Below are positions 11,301 through 41,412 of a stretch of 64,000 bases of DNA, piece after piece. A model generated the notes under the pieces. It was given only the letters and a program-made list of their open reading frames with translations, was not told the DNA's origin and did not search any database. The stretch is from the NCBI RefSeq assembly GCF_002443255.2, contig NW_019211455.1, positions 4,570,597-4,634,596 on the forward strand. The letters are read 5' to 3'. The first letter of the stretch is position 1. Every line of letters begins with the position of its first letter. Origin of the DNA: Varroa destructor. Its lineage: Eukaryota; Arthropoda; Arachnida; Mesostigmata; Varroidae. A program made the translations under genes and the position numbers.

Positions 11301-13103
11301 TTCTCTGATTCTTGATCACTGTCGAGTGTTAAGTTAGACTTGTTCTTTGTTTGGGAAAGTGGATTTTCCACTGCAGTGGTTTTGCTAAGGTTCAGCGAAC
11401 TCGGTGGTGGCGCTACCGGGGCCAAAAGGTCAGAGTCCGAATCACTGTCGAATATTGAGGGACGCTTTTGTGCCAATGCAGTTTTCGTTGTCGCTTCGCA
11501 ATTCCTGAACAATGTTGGTGGTGCGGTTGTGCCCTGGTTGTGATCTCGGGTGATTTCATTGGAGACATCTCTCTTTCGATCATCGGAAACTTGCGCAAAA
11601 GCCGTAGGCTGAGATTTTTCTGAGGTATGTTTGATGCTCCTACGTTGTTCTTCTTCGGCGTCGGTTGACTGCTTCGTCCTTTGCGTTGTCTTAAATTTTA
11701 GTTCACTAAGAAATGACTGTGCAGATACTATCGAGGCGGCTTCTAATGGCTCTTGCTTGTCCAAAAGTGATGTGACCTTTGTCGCTTGTCGAGCCGATTT
11801 CTTTTGTTGACTCACTTCGCAATATGTCAAGGATGGCTTCTGAACGGTACCAAACAAATCTCCATCGTTTTCACTTTCGTCGTCAAAGGGGCCTCCAGGT
11901 GAAGCAGTGTCTTTCGAATTTCCTGGCTGAGGTAAAATGGTCGGCACGCTACTTCGCTGTGGGAAGTCGAACACCGATGATAGACTGCTAGAGTCCTCGG
12001 CAAAGGTGGCTTCTCAAATATAAAACCAACATTTTTAGTTAACAAAAATAATTGAAAGCAAATAATAATTGAGAAAAAGCGAACCACCATTCGTATAATG
12101 CAAAGGCATCTTTCCTTGCAAATCAAATAACCTGCAGGCTAAACTAACATGTAATTTAGCTATTGTTTATATATATATATATATATATATATGTATAATA
12201 TAGTATAATCTAAACAAAAGATTTACGTTTACATAGAATTCTACTTCTCAGTCTAAGCGGCTACTGAACAATCAGTGAAGACTGATATGAATAAGGTCTC
12301 GCTTAATATTCATTTTGCTTTCGGTACACAGTTTCTGGAAACCTGGCTTGTACTGCTTTCCAAAAATGCAGCCTGTAAATGCCACTACCTGAACACGCTG
12401 TTGGTCACGTTGATCAATAATTCATCTAGCACCGCGGCCAGCGTTATATCCTGGTATTTACATACAACTGTTGTTACTGCTGTTCTTACTTACTCGGCGT
12501 ACTGATGCTCGAAGTCCTTCCCTGGCGGCTACGGTCAAACCACTCCGCCGCATCAGCTGCCTTTTCGATCTCGTACGGTAGTGAAATTGGTGATATCAGA
12601 TCTTCAATAGCCTCTGACAACAGTGATTCCTCAAATGTACCTGACGTTTCAGGTACTTCCGCTCTACCAAGGGGATCCTCTTCTAGCCACCGTGGGGTGC
12701 CGATCACTAATGAGAATGGTCGCTCTCTTTGGAAGCACTCGTAACCGGTCTCCATGTCGGTAAGCTCGCCAGCTGGAAGTAATCCAAATGATTGGAGGCC
12801 CTCTTGAACAGCCTCGCGTAGTTCTTCCGCAGTAGCTGGCCGCGGGCCCTTTGGCTCTGGCGGTATCTTCCTCTCGTGAACTGCTTCAACCCGATTCTCG
12901 ACGAAACGCTTCTCCGACAAAGCATTTAAATCCCCTATCACATTTCGAAATATCAGATTTACTTTAGCAGTTTCGGTCGTGAGCTGTTCGAGTGAAGGTG
13001 TCACTTCTGCCAGCCTTGAGAGAAGCTCATCTGACTTCTGAGCCAACCTATGAATCAACTCCCGATCCTGGGCCAAGGAGCGTTCATCCGCTTCAAATGG
13101 CAT
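8311..13103 (-). CDS. WASHC2: WASH complex subunit 2 (FAM21)
   Basis: Three exons join in frame: 13103-12494, 12012-10874 and 10518-8311 (stop TGA), giving 1318 aa, close to vertebrate FAM21 length. Donors are GTAAGT and GTGCAT; acceptors end TTTGAG and TTTCAG. The N-terminal head (about residues 1-75, with FRNVIGDLNALSEKRFVENRV-like sequence) aligns with the FAM21 head that assembles into the WASH complex. A later PFSLVIGTPRW segment matches the conserved LPYLIGS region. The rest is an acidic, disordered tail with repeated LFa-type motifs such as LFDSESDDDSLFG, LFSSDSDDELFA and LFEDSGDDDEDLFG, ending in LFGSDSDSDDLFRK. These bind retromer VPS35 in known homologues and place the actin-nucleating WASH complex on endosomes. 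A RAKGPIGRRLPSR segment resembles the basic capping-protein/lipid-binding patch. The head is about 30 residues shorter than human at its start, so a small upstream coding exon is possible. Confidence 0.9.
12169..12192. repeat. (TA)n microsatellite
   Basis: Uninterrupted AT dinucleotide run in WASHC2 intron 1. Confidence 0.9.
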
Positions 13104-15411
13104 TGCTTCAATATTTTGATAGTTTCGACTAGTGAATCAAATTCTCACACATTATATGTGATATACTGATAATTCTACACGAAAACGTATGCACGTAAAA
13201 CTTCACTCTGAGTTTGCGAAAACATAAGTTGATATGCAAACAGATTCATCAATAACAAGCCTGTCTTACAACTACACGGCTTCTTGTATCGTGTGCTAAA
13301 CGAATCACGGGCAGCCGATTAAAGTTATCAACAGACACATGACAACAGCGTACGTATCCAAAGGCTGTAATGAATATGATGACCCCTCTTACCCCCCTCC
13401 CCCACCTGGTGTGATCGAACAGTAAGGTGTATCCAGATTTCGGCGCGCACCGAGCGCCAGGGGCGCAGGGGAGCTTTATCGAACACAATACGGCTGCGCA
13501 CTCGGTGTTTACAGCCCACACGCAGTCGGAGCTTGTGTTTAGATTTTAGATAGATTTTAAAACTTCTATTTGGACCTACACTTTTAAACAGCTAGTCCCT
13601 GTTGGTTGTCGGCTGATAACTCTCTTTCCCAACGGCTGCAAAGCAGTCGTTCCACTCGCTCACCCACTGCGTGTGGTCGCCATGTTCGCTGTTTCCTGCC
13701 GCCTCAGCTGACTGTGGGTCATAATAAAAACAATAATAATAGTAGTGTAATTGCAAACGGCAAGCCGCAGTAGGTCGCTAGCGCCGATTGTTTTGATCGA
13801 ATGAACGCATCGATCTAAATTTGAGCGAAAGGCTTTCTCACGACGAGAGATCGCGGGGTTGGTGTGGTTGGTACATTTGAGATAGACACTTATGGTCATG
13901 TAGTGATAGATAAGAGTGAAAAGGCAGTTTGAAACTAATACGAGTATAGTTTGTTCCGTGTATAACGTTGGTTTTAATTTTATAGTTTTGCTCTTACTTT
14001 ATGCTCCATTTAAATAGGCCTCCTAGCAACAAATAGATCAGCTTGCAGCGGAGGGAAATACTAGTCATATCGATCCGATATTATACCTACCGAAACTTCC
14101 TTAGTGCAGTCTTACTTTTCCTCACTAACTACTCTCATAGTACTTGAAACTTCGCCCTTAAGAGTATTTCAGACAAGCACCTGTTAGTTTTTAAGTGCTC
14201 AGGAGTTCCGGCTATGCGAAGGATGGGTGAAGGCAATGCGAGCGGTAGCTAATCTTTAATAACAATAGCAAAATTACCTAAAATTTATAATTGATTAGCT
14301 AACCCGAAACAGTCATGCTCGCTAATCATTAATGCAAATGTATTTACTATTGTTATTATTCACAGTCACCGGGACGCTGATTACACTGAAATTACCGTCG
14401 GACTAAGAAATTCAATGCATTCGTCAATTGCAGTGCTTGTATGTCGACTCAATAATACTGCTATTTTGATATTCGCCCATTGCTAAATATAGAAGGGTTA
14501 CTTAAATACCGCTAATCTAGCGGTCGCATTAGTAATAACATCTTTTTTTCGATTCTTCTGGTATTAATAAATTTAGCACGTTAGTAAATCTTATTTTTCT
14601 ATGTTAGCAGTTTGATTGAGAATTAGGATTCTCCTGTTAGACGAATACTGAATACAAGAAATCTGTTTGATGACCTTGTATTAGGTAGAACCTGCATGGG
14701 CTTTAGATAGATTGGGAAGTTAATGTAATATTAATTCGTATCTTCAATAAAATGTATTCTCATTTTGGTTCCATTCAGACTCGTGTGAAATGGTGTAAGT
14801 CGTTGAAAATAATAAGAAAAAATAAAATATAAAATAAACGGAATATCCGTGTACCTAAATGACAAGTATACTTGCGATCTTGCTTGTTCGCCGAAATTTC
14901 TTAACAGCTGTACCATGACAAGACACATATTGGTCAAAACGAAGAACAACTAATTATAATTTTTATTATTATAAACTCTTAGTATATTTTTACAAAACAG
15001 TAAATCTTTGGATAAAACAAATTCATTTTTTAATATTTCCGCCTAACTGAGTCAACAGCCACCCGGGCGATTTCGTGTTTGATTGCGATAATCTAATAAG
15101 CATTCGTATGTGAAACAAAAAACACTAGGTCGTGTAACAATACAACATGTAGTTTATTTTACCTTTTTTTTGTCTCCTCACCTCCATATTTGCTTTTGTG
15201 ACACCGGACATGTTTACTTGGCAGATAGTTTTTTTGTGGCTTCTATCGTTATTATTATGTTGTTATTATGGCGGACGCAAGTTTACGTGCCTACATATGC
15301 GTAATATTTAATTCTTCTCTTATAATTACTATATTATTATTAATCTAATTTCTCGCTTTTTCACCTTCGGTACCGCCCTCTTAGTCCATACCGCTAATTT
15401 TAGCTAGTGTT

Positions 15412-15417
<6 letters not shown>

Positions 15418-15465
<48 letters not shown>
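15418..15465. repeat. (TA)n microsatellite
   Basis: About 24 uninterrupted TA units in intergenic DNA. Confidence 0.95.
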
Positions 15466-15467
<2 letters not shown>

Positions 15468-18400
15468 TTTAATAATAAATAAAATACCAGTACTCTGCAA
15501 ATTATTCGTCCAGGGTACTCGCCTGCGTTTCTGCTTCGCTAAAGTCATGAGTGAAATGTTCTGCCTCTTCTCCACAATTTGTTTAAAACAATTTATAGGT
15601 ACATTCATACAATAAGATAAAATCAATTTAAAACTACCGTTCATTTTGTCTTCTCCGCTCCGACGCGTGTGCAGCTCGCACTAACTGTGGGTTGCGCATT
15701 ACAAACGGTACCGTTTCGTAAATGTTAGCTTTGTTTTCAGCGTGCGCAATGGTGATTTCTTTCTCTTGACTCATGTTATCGTCCTCTCAAGATGACTTCC
15801 TCTGCCCAACAGTTATATATTGTAGTATGATATAAGTAATAATAGTATTTATTTATAAACGTTATTTCCCGTTGGATTAACGTTCATATGCTGTATTAGC
15901 TAGCATCGTATGCATCTGTCTGTTATTTGATTTATTCTTCTTCGGTTCCGATGTCTCTATCCACTTCATTCATTTTAGACAACACTTTGTTTTACTTGCT
16001 CGACTCATCTTTCATCCGCTATCCTATTTTATCCACTATTCTAACTTTGTCGTCTTCTGTATTTTAGTGTTCTTATCTTTCTCTTTCCGTTCAACTGTGC
16101 TTGCTTGCTGAGAGCTGATTTAGATTGTGTGTACTTGGGTTTGTATTTGTTTTTTGCATGTCGATAGATCCACTATCAGACTCTCCCCTCCCGCTCCTAA
16201 CCATTCTGCCTCACGTTTTTTTCATATATATGTAACTCATGTGTATATGTTTGTACCTATTGTACGTACGTAATTTTTCTTTGGGGAACCGTTGACGTCA
16301 CCAACCTAATCTTTCAGCTGCACAATTTATTCTTTCTCGTTTGAGCTTGTCAAAGTGGCACTACAATATTAGCCAATCAGTTCTCCCATCACTGATGCCC
16401 ATCATGTCTCTCTAATCAGAGGCAAGATGTGACAATATTGTTTTTTCTGATCAGATTGATGCTAACTATTTTGCCACTTGCCTTCACGCTGTTTTTTTCC
16501 CACGTGTTAAACGTACTGTTTTACCATATACGTATCTTACTAGAGATTTTTGATATTCATACGTAACTAGCAATATAGAATTATTTTTATCCAATCAAAA
16601 AATAAACGCACTACACTTGTCGGCTGCAGCCGAGGAAAATCATGAGTGGGACATATGCAAATAATTTCCTAATAAAACAGCTACCTGGAATATGATTATA
16701 TTAATTGTTATAGGGGAAAAGTCTTGAAGGCAGAACAACATTAATATGGCTGCTATGATAAAGTTGTCAGCCTTATTGCTTATTCTTAAGCCGTGCCGTC
16801 AGGCCCATTTTAGTGGATGTATTCTCCCGATAGTTGCTTAAACCGCTGAACATTTCCCGTAATGGTCTCCGCAGTTTGCTTCCCATTGCGGCGGCGATAA
16901 CTAAAATCGGATTATTCCAACGTAAGATGAATGGCGAATCGTTAATTAGCCTTGTTTAATCTTAGGTTGTAGTCGAAATTGGTTTTAAATGCGTTAGATC
17001 ATGTTCAGCGGTGTATTCTATTCTCGATCGTTTCAAACACAGTTATAGGTTTGATTCTTCAGCAAATCAGGCTCACTTAACTTCGTACATACATATCGAT
17101 TTATTAGATCGATGAAACGAATCAATGGTGATGTATTGCTACTTTAGTGTCTCCTTTACGTCAACCATGCACTCTAGATATTTCATACACACAGTAACCA
17201 ACAAATCTTCATGTACAATTGCGGCAAGTAAGCAATCCGGAAGATAAGAGTTGTGATGAAGATGATGTTTCGAATCCACAGACAGAACATTTAGGTTATA
17301 CTTACTCCGGTTCGCAATCGTAATAGTTGTACATACGTTGCATAAAGATAGTAATACAATCGTTGGACCTTTCACGAAACCGTGTATATCTATCTACACG
17401 CCGTTCAACAAATAAATAACGAAGATATTTACAACCACTTTTGAGGGTTTTAATTTATTCATTACATGGCGTGGCAAGCAGTAAAAATTAAGATAATTCG
17501 ACTGTTTCAATTTTCCTAAACTGAGCACCGATCAGGTTCGTATCTACTATACAAGTGGTAATAGTCAACGCATCGCCAGATCCGGTCCATTCGGTTTAAA
17601 CGATCCCCCTATAATATCATTATTTACGGAGATAGGTTCGGTTTTGATGTAAGAGAAATCTGAAGTTGATATGATTTGCATTCCGACAATTTTTATTAAG
17701 AATAGAATACATATCATGAAATGGATGACCTAAATCAACCTGTCGCAATAGTTCATTGTTCGTCATGAATATGGTACGGGCGACAAGTTGATAAGCCATG
17801 TTTCTATGATTAATCACATACAAAAATGCATTGATTTTTTTCCATCACCTTTGTCATCCACAGAGATTTCCATTTCTTTGCTGCCTTTGCTTTTATACTG
17901 ATACGCCGCGCTAGCATGCGCCAAGTACCCTCTGAACGGTTCGGTGAGCCCGAAAATGTTAACACAAAATTTTCCTTCAATTAAGGACTGGCAATATGCT
18001 GAGAAAATGCAGTGGTACTTTTTTTGACATTATGGTGAGTGAAGATCTGTGATTTTGAGTTTTTTAGCAGAAGTGAAGTGTCGGATGCATCCTAGCATTC
18101 TTCTATACCCCACAGCCTCTACCCGAATGAAACATATAGCACACCTATGTACGTCCAGTCAACTCAATAACACCAGAACACTGATTCATACAGTATGATC
18201 CGCTCGCTCTTTCTGTATGTTTTATCTAGCTCAACTAAGCAGCATATTTATCAATGTGCATGAAGTCATGTACAATTAGCCATTGCCTATTGATCTGGCA
18301 TCTGAGCCATTCAACACATATCGAACGGAGAAGTAGCCTAGACAACGTGAACAACAAGCACCTCATCCCCTAAGCGGTCATTGAAGACCACCAGGCTAGT

Positions 18401-18638
18401 TACGTCTTCCAGTTAACGGCTAGTACTACCGGGTAAGTTAGTCTCCAAGAAAAATCACTCATTTCAATCACTACGATCATCAAGTCGTTTCTGTCACTTT
18501 GCCGATGCCGGCGCGCATACCGACAATTCTCACGAATAAATCCGACGCAAATTGCCATCACTAGCCGAAACGGATCTCTATACTACGTCCATTCTCATAA
18601 ATATCTTTTTATCTACTCTACCGTATCATCGCGTCTTT

Positions 18639-18667
18639 TATATATATATATGTATATATATATATAT
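18639..18667. repeat. (TA)n microsatellite, interrupted once
   Basis: TA run broken by one TG, in the gene-free stretch downstream of PP1. Confidence 0.85.
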
Positions 18668-20175
18668 GTGACCGGGAATTACATGATGATGATACACGTC
18701 CCGTTGTTATAGTAATAAACAAATCAGTACAATTAAAAGGTGAATCGAAAGGTAATCATCAGTCAAATAAAAAAAGCAGTAAATTGGTTATAATGGCGGT
18801 GACAGAAAATGCTGACTACAGACCCTTCCAATAAGATCGTGTAACTGACGTAACATTTTCTCTCTCCCTCCTAATCGCTCTGTCTGTCAGTTTTGATATA
18901 CGTTTATATATTAGGAACAGCCGAGTGTCACATAACAATTGAGAGCCACAGAAACGTTGAATTCAATTAACACGGCTCAGGCGATCGGAAGACGATTGGG
19001 TGTGCGGACTCGTTGTCTGACATCAAAATCGCTTAGCGACCCCACCAAAATATGGGCTCGCTTCGCCAGTCTTAACGTTTGCCAAAATTGTCATAGTGAT
19101 TGCATTAAACATCGCGTCGCATTTCTATTTTACAGTTTTTTTCTTATTACATGCAGCTGTTTTCAGCTATTACGTGACCGCCAGCAGGTGGCCATGTCGA
19201 ATCGAGCCAGCTGGACTTGACGACGCGATTTCCCAATCTGCAGCTCCTTTCGCCCTCGGCTTCACGAGACAATATCCCGGGCTGATAACATTTTGTTGCC
19301 AGTGTTGATGCTGCGACCCAGTCGTGGGTGGTGCGGTAGTGATGACGTTGTAGTGGTAAGGACGGTGCCGCGAGATTAGTCCATTCATGTGTTATATTAG
19401 ATAATTATTCTTGTTATTATTATTATCATTAATATTATTATATACAGCAACATACATTCATCCCTAGCTTGTCGTCGTCAAGCTTCGCTACAATCATCTC
19501 ACGCTTGCACATTTTTCAGCCCCCACTTTACCCAGTAACGCTTTGCCTCAGGTCGGCTGACGGGAGCACTATAGACCAATGGAAAACTAGGCCCGGCCCG
19601 AAAAGTCTCGAATTCGAAACTCAGAGCCCTCAGCATGCTCATATCGTTTACAACAGGGCCACTTTCCTTACATGGTCTGCATAATCTACGTGTGACCCTT
19701 TATTCTACTAGTTCAGGAGATGCGAGTCTCCTTCAGGAGACAAGAGCAAACGGAGTGTCGCTCGATTGCTTAATGCTCAGCAATAAGAATAATATATATG
19801 GTTCTAATAATAATAATAATATTGTTTTTAATATAATAACAATAGTTCAGATCAGTCGGCGCGTATCTGTTCTGAGTCTTTCACAATTTCAGTATTCATC
19901 CACCTTTACTCTCGCTTCGTGTTTGAATTCCATTTCAGCCTTTGTTCCGCAGTTAAATTTCCTATTTCGCAATCCTTCGCTCCTCCCGCTCCAGGACCGT
20001 AATTTTTGTTAATGTTTACGGCCAACGTCGACGTTGATCGGTCAGCAGCTAACAAGTTAATGAAATTGTCGGTCTACTTCTTCCGATCATCCTTTTTCTT
20101 CAGGCTTTTCACTCTCTTTGTCCCTCTTCTCTCTATGTAATCCTTCAGTTTTGCCTCTTTTTATGCTGCTGGGGT

Positions 20176-37639
<17,464 letters not shown>

Positions 37640-40600
37640 TTTCCCGCTGTTCAGTTCCGCTGCGACCACTACTGCTCTGCTGCCGTTGTCACGCTGCTGC
37701 TACTACTACGACTGTTTCTCAGTGGCACTCACTGCCACCTTCACAGGCAACGGCTTCAGCACCACTCAATGGCTTTACACTCACACCCCACTGTTATACT
37801 CGCACTGCTGTACTTGTGAACACAACTGCACAGGCAAGCGGTCACAATCGTCACAATCGCACTGCGGCGGCAGGAGGAACAACAACAACAACAACAACCA
37901 GCAGCAGCAACAAAAACAACAACAATCAGCGCCTCCCAATTGAACTGCCACTGTAATAGCAACAGTCGGCACTAGCTCACTTCCACCGAAAGTGGTTGCT
38001 ATCGGCAGCCGTCACCAACGCAGTGGCTCAGTGCCAGTCAGCCGGCCGCACTGCTGACCCAACGACCGCCTTAGTCTATGATGGAGCCTCGTCAGCCCGT
38101 TCTAGCAACAGCGGTCGATACACAGCCGTGCTCTTCTCGGCTACGTGTGTATTGTATCGTAGTACTGTCCTGTATGAGATAGTGCTGGCGCAATGGGCGG
38201 GTGTTCCTCAACTGCTGCCTGCCTGCCTGTCCAGCTGTCTCTCTGTATTTAAGCCGTTTGTGAACACCCGTCACTTGTCGCAGCACACCACCGCTAGCAG
38301 CAGTCCCCACCGCTCGCGGCCGTGCTTGCCACCGTTGTTGTCTATTTTTTGTCCTGTCCCGACGACTACAAACGACCAAAGTCGGCGACAATCCGCAAGC
38401 GACGCTTTGTTCTTTGTTTTCGTCCTCGTCGTCTACCACAGCTCTTCTTCGTTTTGCCCAGCCTCAGCACGCAGGCAGGCGACAGCGACCAGCATCCGCC
38501 CAGCCGGATCAAGCGACACTGCTTCCGATGCCGCTACAGCCACGCTAAGGCGCCACCTTTACACTCTTTTAGTTCACTCCCCACCACTTCACAGCTACTT
38601 GCACTGCTATTGCGACGGCTACGACTTCTCTAGTCTGGTCTTTTCCTGTCTGTGCGGCGGCTGCCTGCTAATGTTGCTGCAGCATTACGGGGACACACAC
38701 CGGAATGAACGGATGAACGCATCGGTCGGCATGTCAGACCCAAACAGATGTGGGCGGGCGTCTCGCCGCCAGAGGCGAGGAAGTGGTGTATAATACAGAG
38801 CGAAAGAGAGAGAGAGAGATGGAGAGAGAGAGGAGATGGTTTTAGACAGGAACCCATGGTGCAGCACCGAGTCGTAACTGAGGTCCGATGAGCGCATCGC
38901 AATAGCCAGACGAGCACGCTCATAGTGTATGGAAGAATCATAATTACAAAAGTAAGGCTATAGTCATGCTAGTTTGGTAGTTGTGTTAGCGAAAATAACC
39001 GTGATTGGCGTGATGAACGGCTCTGTTCGGATTTGAACATCTACTTGATTATTATGGGTGGCATATGTGATCAATACTCTGATTATTAAAATTTCACCCC
39101 ACAACTTCTTACAAAAAGGTAATTACAATAAGATAGAGTATTCTACTGGCGAGTTTGTCATTTGTTTGCCCTTTAGTACTTTAGCAAAGAACCGATGAAA
39201 TTATTCTTGCACTGTGATCACTTGAATTATCAAAACAACTGTATACTAAATGTAGCTCGAGACAACCTTCTAGTTCGACATTACTTGTGATTTTAGGTGT
39301 AAAATGGTCTACACATTCTAGGCACTTATGAGACATTAATGTACAATGTATTTTTAATCTTTACAAATTCCTTGAGAGACTTTCTGCTTCTGTTAGCATG
39401 TGTCCCCACTGCTACTCATGAGAATCATACCGCATAAATAGCTTCTGGTAGCAATTACAATATTTTCGATTCCTCTTTCTGTTAAAGCAGGGCGTTCGTG
39501 GGATGCCGTGGTGCACTACCCGCGTCGTCATCATTATCAAATCCAAATGTTAAAAAAATCAAGGACATGTGACTCACTAATGCAGAAAAAAAGCTGACCG
39601 AAATACTGCTCATTCATTAATTCACGATAAAATCATGCAGAGACAACAAGGCCGCGGTCAGTTAAGATGATCGCCAAATATGGCAAGTAATCTTAAATCA
39701 CTCAATAGGCCAGGAAACTGATTACTGCATATTGCTACCACACGAGATTACAGCCTTTTTCATTTGGCCGCAGCATGCTCCATTGAACATAGATACTGAA
39801 GACTTCTGGTCAACCGGGAACATTCATCTTTGATAAAGTGGTATATTGCCTAGAGCCACTCTACACGTAGGAAATCTTACGGGAGTTAAATGAATCCTGT
39901 CAAGCTGGCTGAAGTGTTTTCGTGTAAGTGCTTTCTTGCCCGTCCTTTTTTATTGCATCGGCCACGTTCTATTGAATGGGCGTCCAACCTACCTCCGTCA
40001 ACCCTTTATCTTCATTAATATAATGCCAGCAACACCTCTACGATAAGGGCAAATCGCCGATAGGTTTCTACTCTACATTCCAGATATCGCAATCTATATT
40101 AAAAAGTAAAAATATAGGCAGGATATCTTTCGGGGGTTGTGAAGAAGTATCGGCAACGCGAAGAATCTATGATTTGCCATATACTAGTAATTCCTATAAG
40201 ATTGAATGCCAATCATGCCCACCGGCGATACCGTACGCCGTCTTCCTATAGACGGTATAGTACAATTTCTATCATGAACCGTAGAATAATATTACTACAA
40301 TGATTTATAGTGGTAGTATTTACTACGACTTCGTTAAGACAGCAAATCCGCAACGATCAGCTTCATAAATTCTCTTGATGAATGAACGAATATTTTCTGT
40401 TTATGTCTGGCTGACTAGCGCTCATCGTCGGCTAAGCGGGCGGCCACTCACCCAAAATCGACACCTGTAGGGCATTCTGAACGAAATCTAGGGTGTAGCA
40501 GATGGCTTGGACAGAGCCAGGCTTACCGTTTCTGTGAAGCGGCATATATTTATATATAGAAATCGAATATAGGTAGAACCTAAAACTCCTGTTACTAATT

Positions 40601-41412
40601 TCTTTTTTTTCACCTTTTTCGAGTGGCTGTCTGTGCATCTGCATTCAGATATGCACACGGACCCACCTCGCTTGGGTCTACATGTGTACGTCTATACATG
40701 AGTGTGTAGCTGCGTATGTATTCTGCCCCTATATGGCTTCTCTGTTTACATATAGATCGACATAGCGACAGCACACAGTGTCTCTGAGTGCAGCTGTGTC
40801 TAGGCTAGCTCGTGTTGATGCCTACGGCAAGCAGGCCGTATCGGTGTGTGTCTATGTTAAATCAACAAATTTCTGTATGTGCTGGTTGTGATACGATGAA
40901 GATATTCATAACAGTAATCATCAATATCCTCAGCTGCGCGCCGAATAAAGTTTCATGTCGCTGCCCTTGTGCGGTAGGCTTATGTAGGCGACTGTAAACT
41001 CGTGCTTGTGCTGCTGCTGCTACTGCCACTGCTACAGCCCCTGCGGCCCTGCCGCCTTATCCACTATCAGCAGTAGGACTGAAGTGGATCACTAAAGAAG
41101 TTGTGATAGAGTTTGTTGTTGTAGTTCGCGAGGCTGTAGTGGTGTGCGTCCACAGCAGTAGTAGTGTTTAACTCCGTGGCATGCACAAGAGTCGTGACAC
41201 ATCGACCACAGGCGCATTACTCCCTTAGCTACGACTGTTGGCCAAGAGATTAGGCCGATCGCATTGCAAACTGCGATCCCGTTCCTGCGGAGGACGTCAA
41301 AGCAGTAGCAGCAACTTGTCGACGTCCTGGCCGTACTTGATGTGCCAGAGTGGCTGTGGGTTCATCTCTCGTTTCGTAACGACACATCCCTAAAACGGCA
41401 ATAGCTAAAGCG
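37640..41412. other. Divergent intergenic region between PP1 and PABIR
   Basis: Both genes start at the edges of this stretch and read outward, so it should hold both promoters and leaders. The PP1 side (37.6-38.9 kb) is GC-richer, with AAC/AGC trinucleotide runs at about 37876-37931 and a (GA)n tract at 38802-38836. The PABIR side contains short trinucleotide runs such as CTGCTGCTG near 41010. The centre is AT-rich and shows nothing recognisable. Confidence 0.55.
38802..38836. repeat. (GA)n tract upstream of PP1
   Basis: Nearly pure GA run, broken once by a T. Such tracts bind GAGA-type factors in arthropod promoters, so a role upstream of PP1 is possible but unproven. Confidence 0.6.

Larger units (their letters stand above)
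13104..20175. other. Gene-free stretch between WASHC2 5' end and PP1 3' end
   Basis: WASHC2 starts at the left of this stretch and PP1 ends at the right, both on the minus strand. The first 600 bases are richer in GC and probably hold the WASHC2 promoter and leader. The right part probably holds the PP1 3' UTR; a TTTATT (AATAAA on the minus strand) lies at 19699-19704. The middle is AT-rich with microsatellites at 15418-15465 and 18639-18667 and ATT-rich tracts near 19400 and 19800. Only short ORFs without recognisable domains were seen. Confidence 0.55.
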
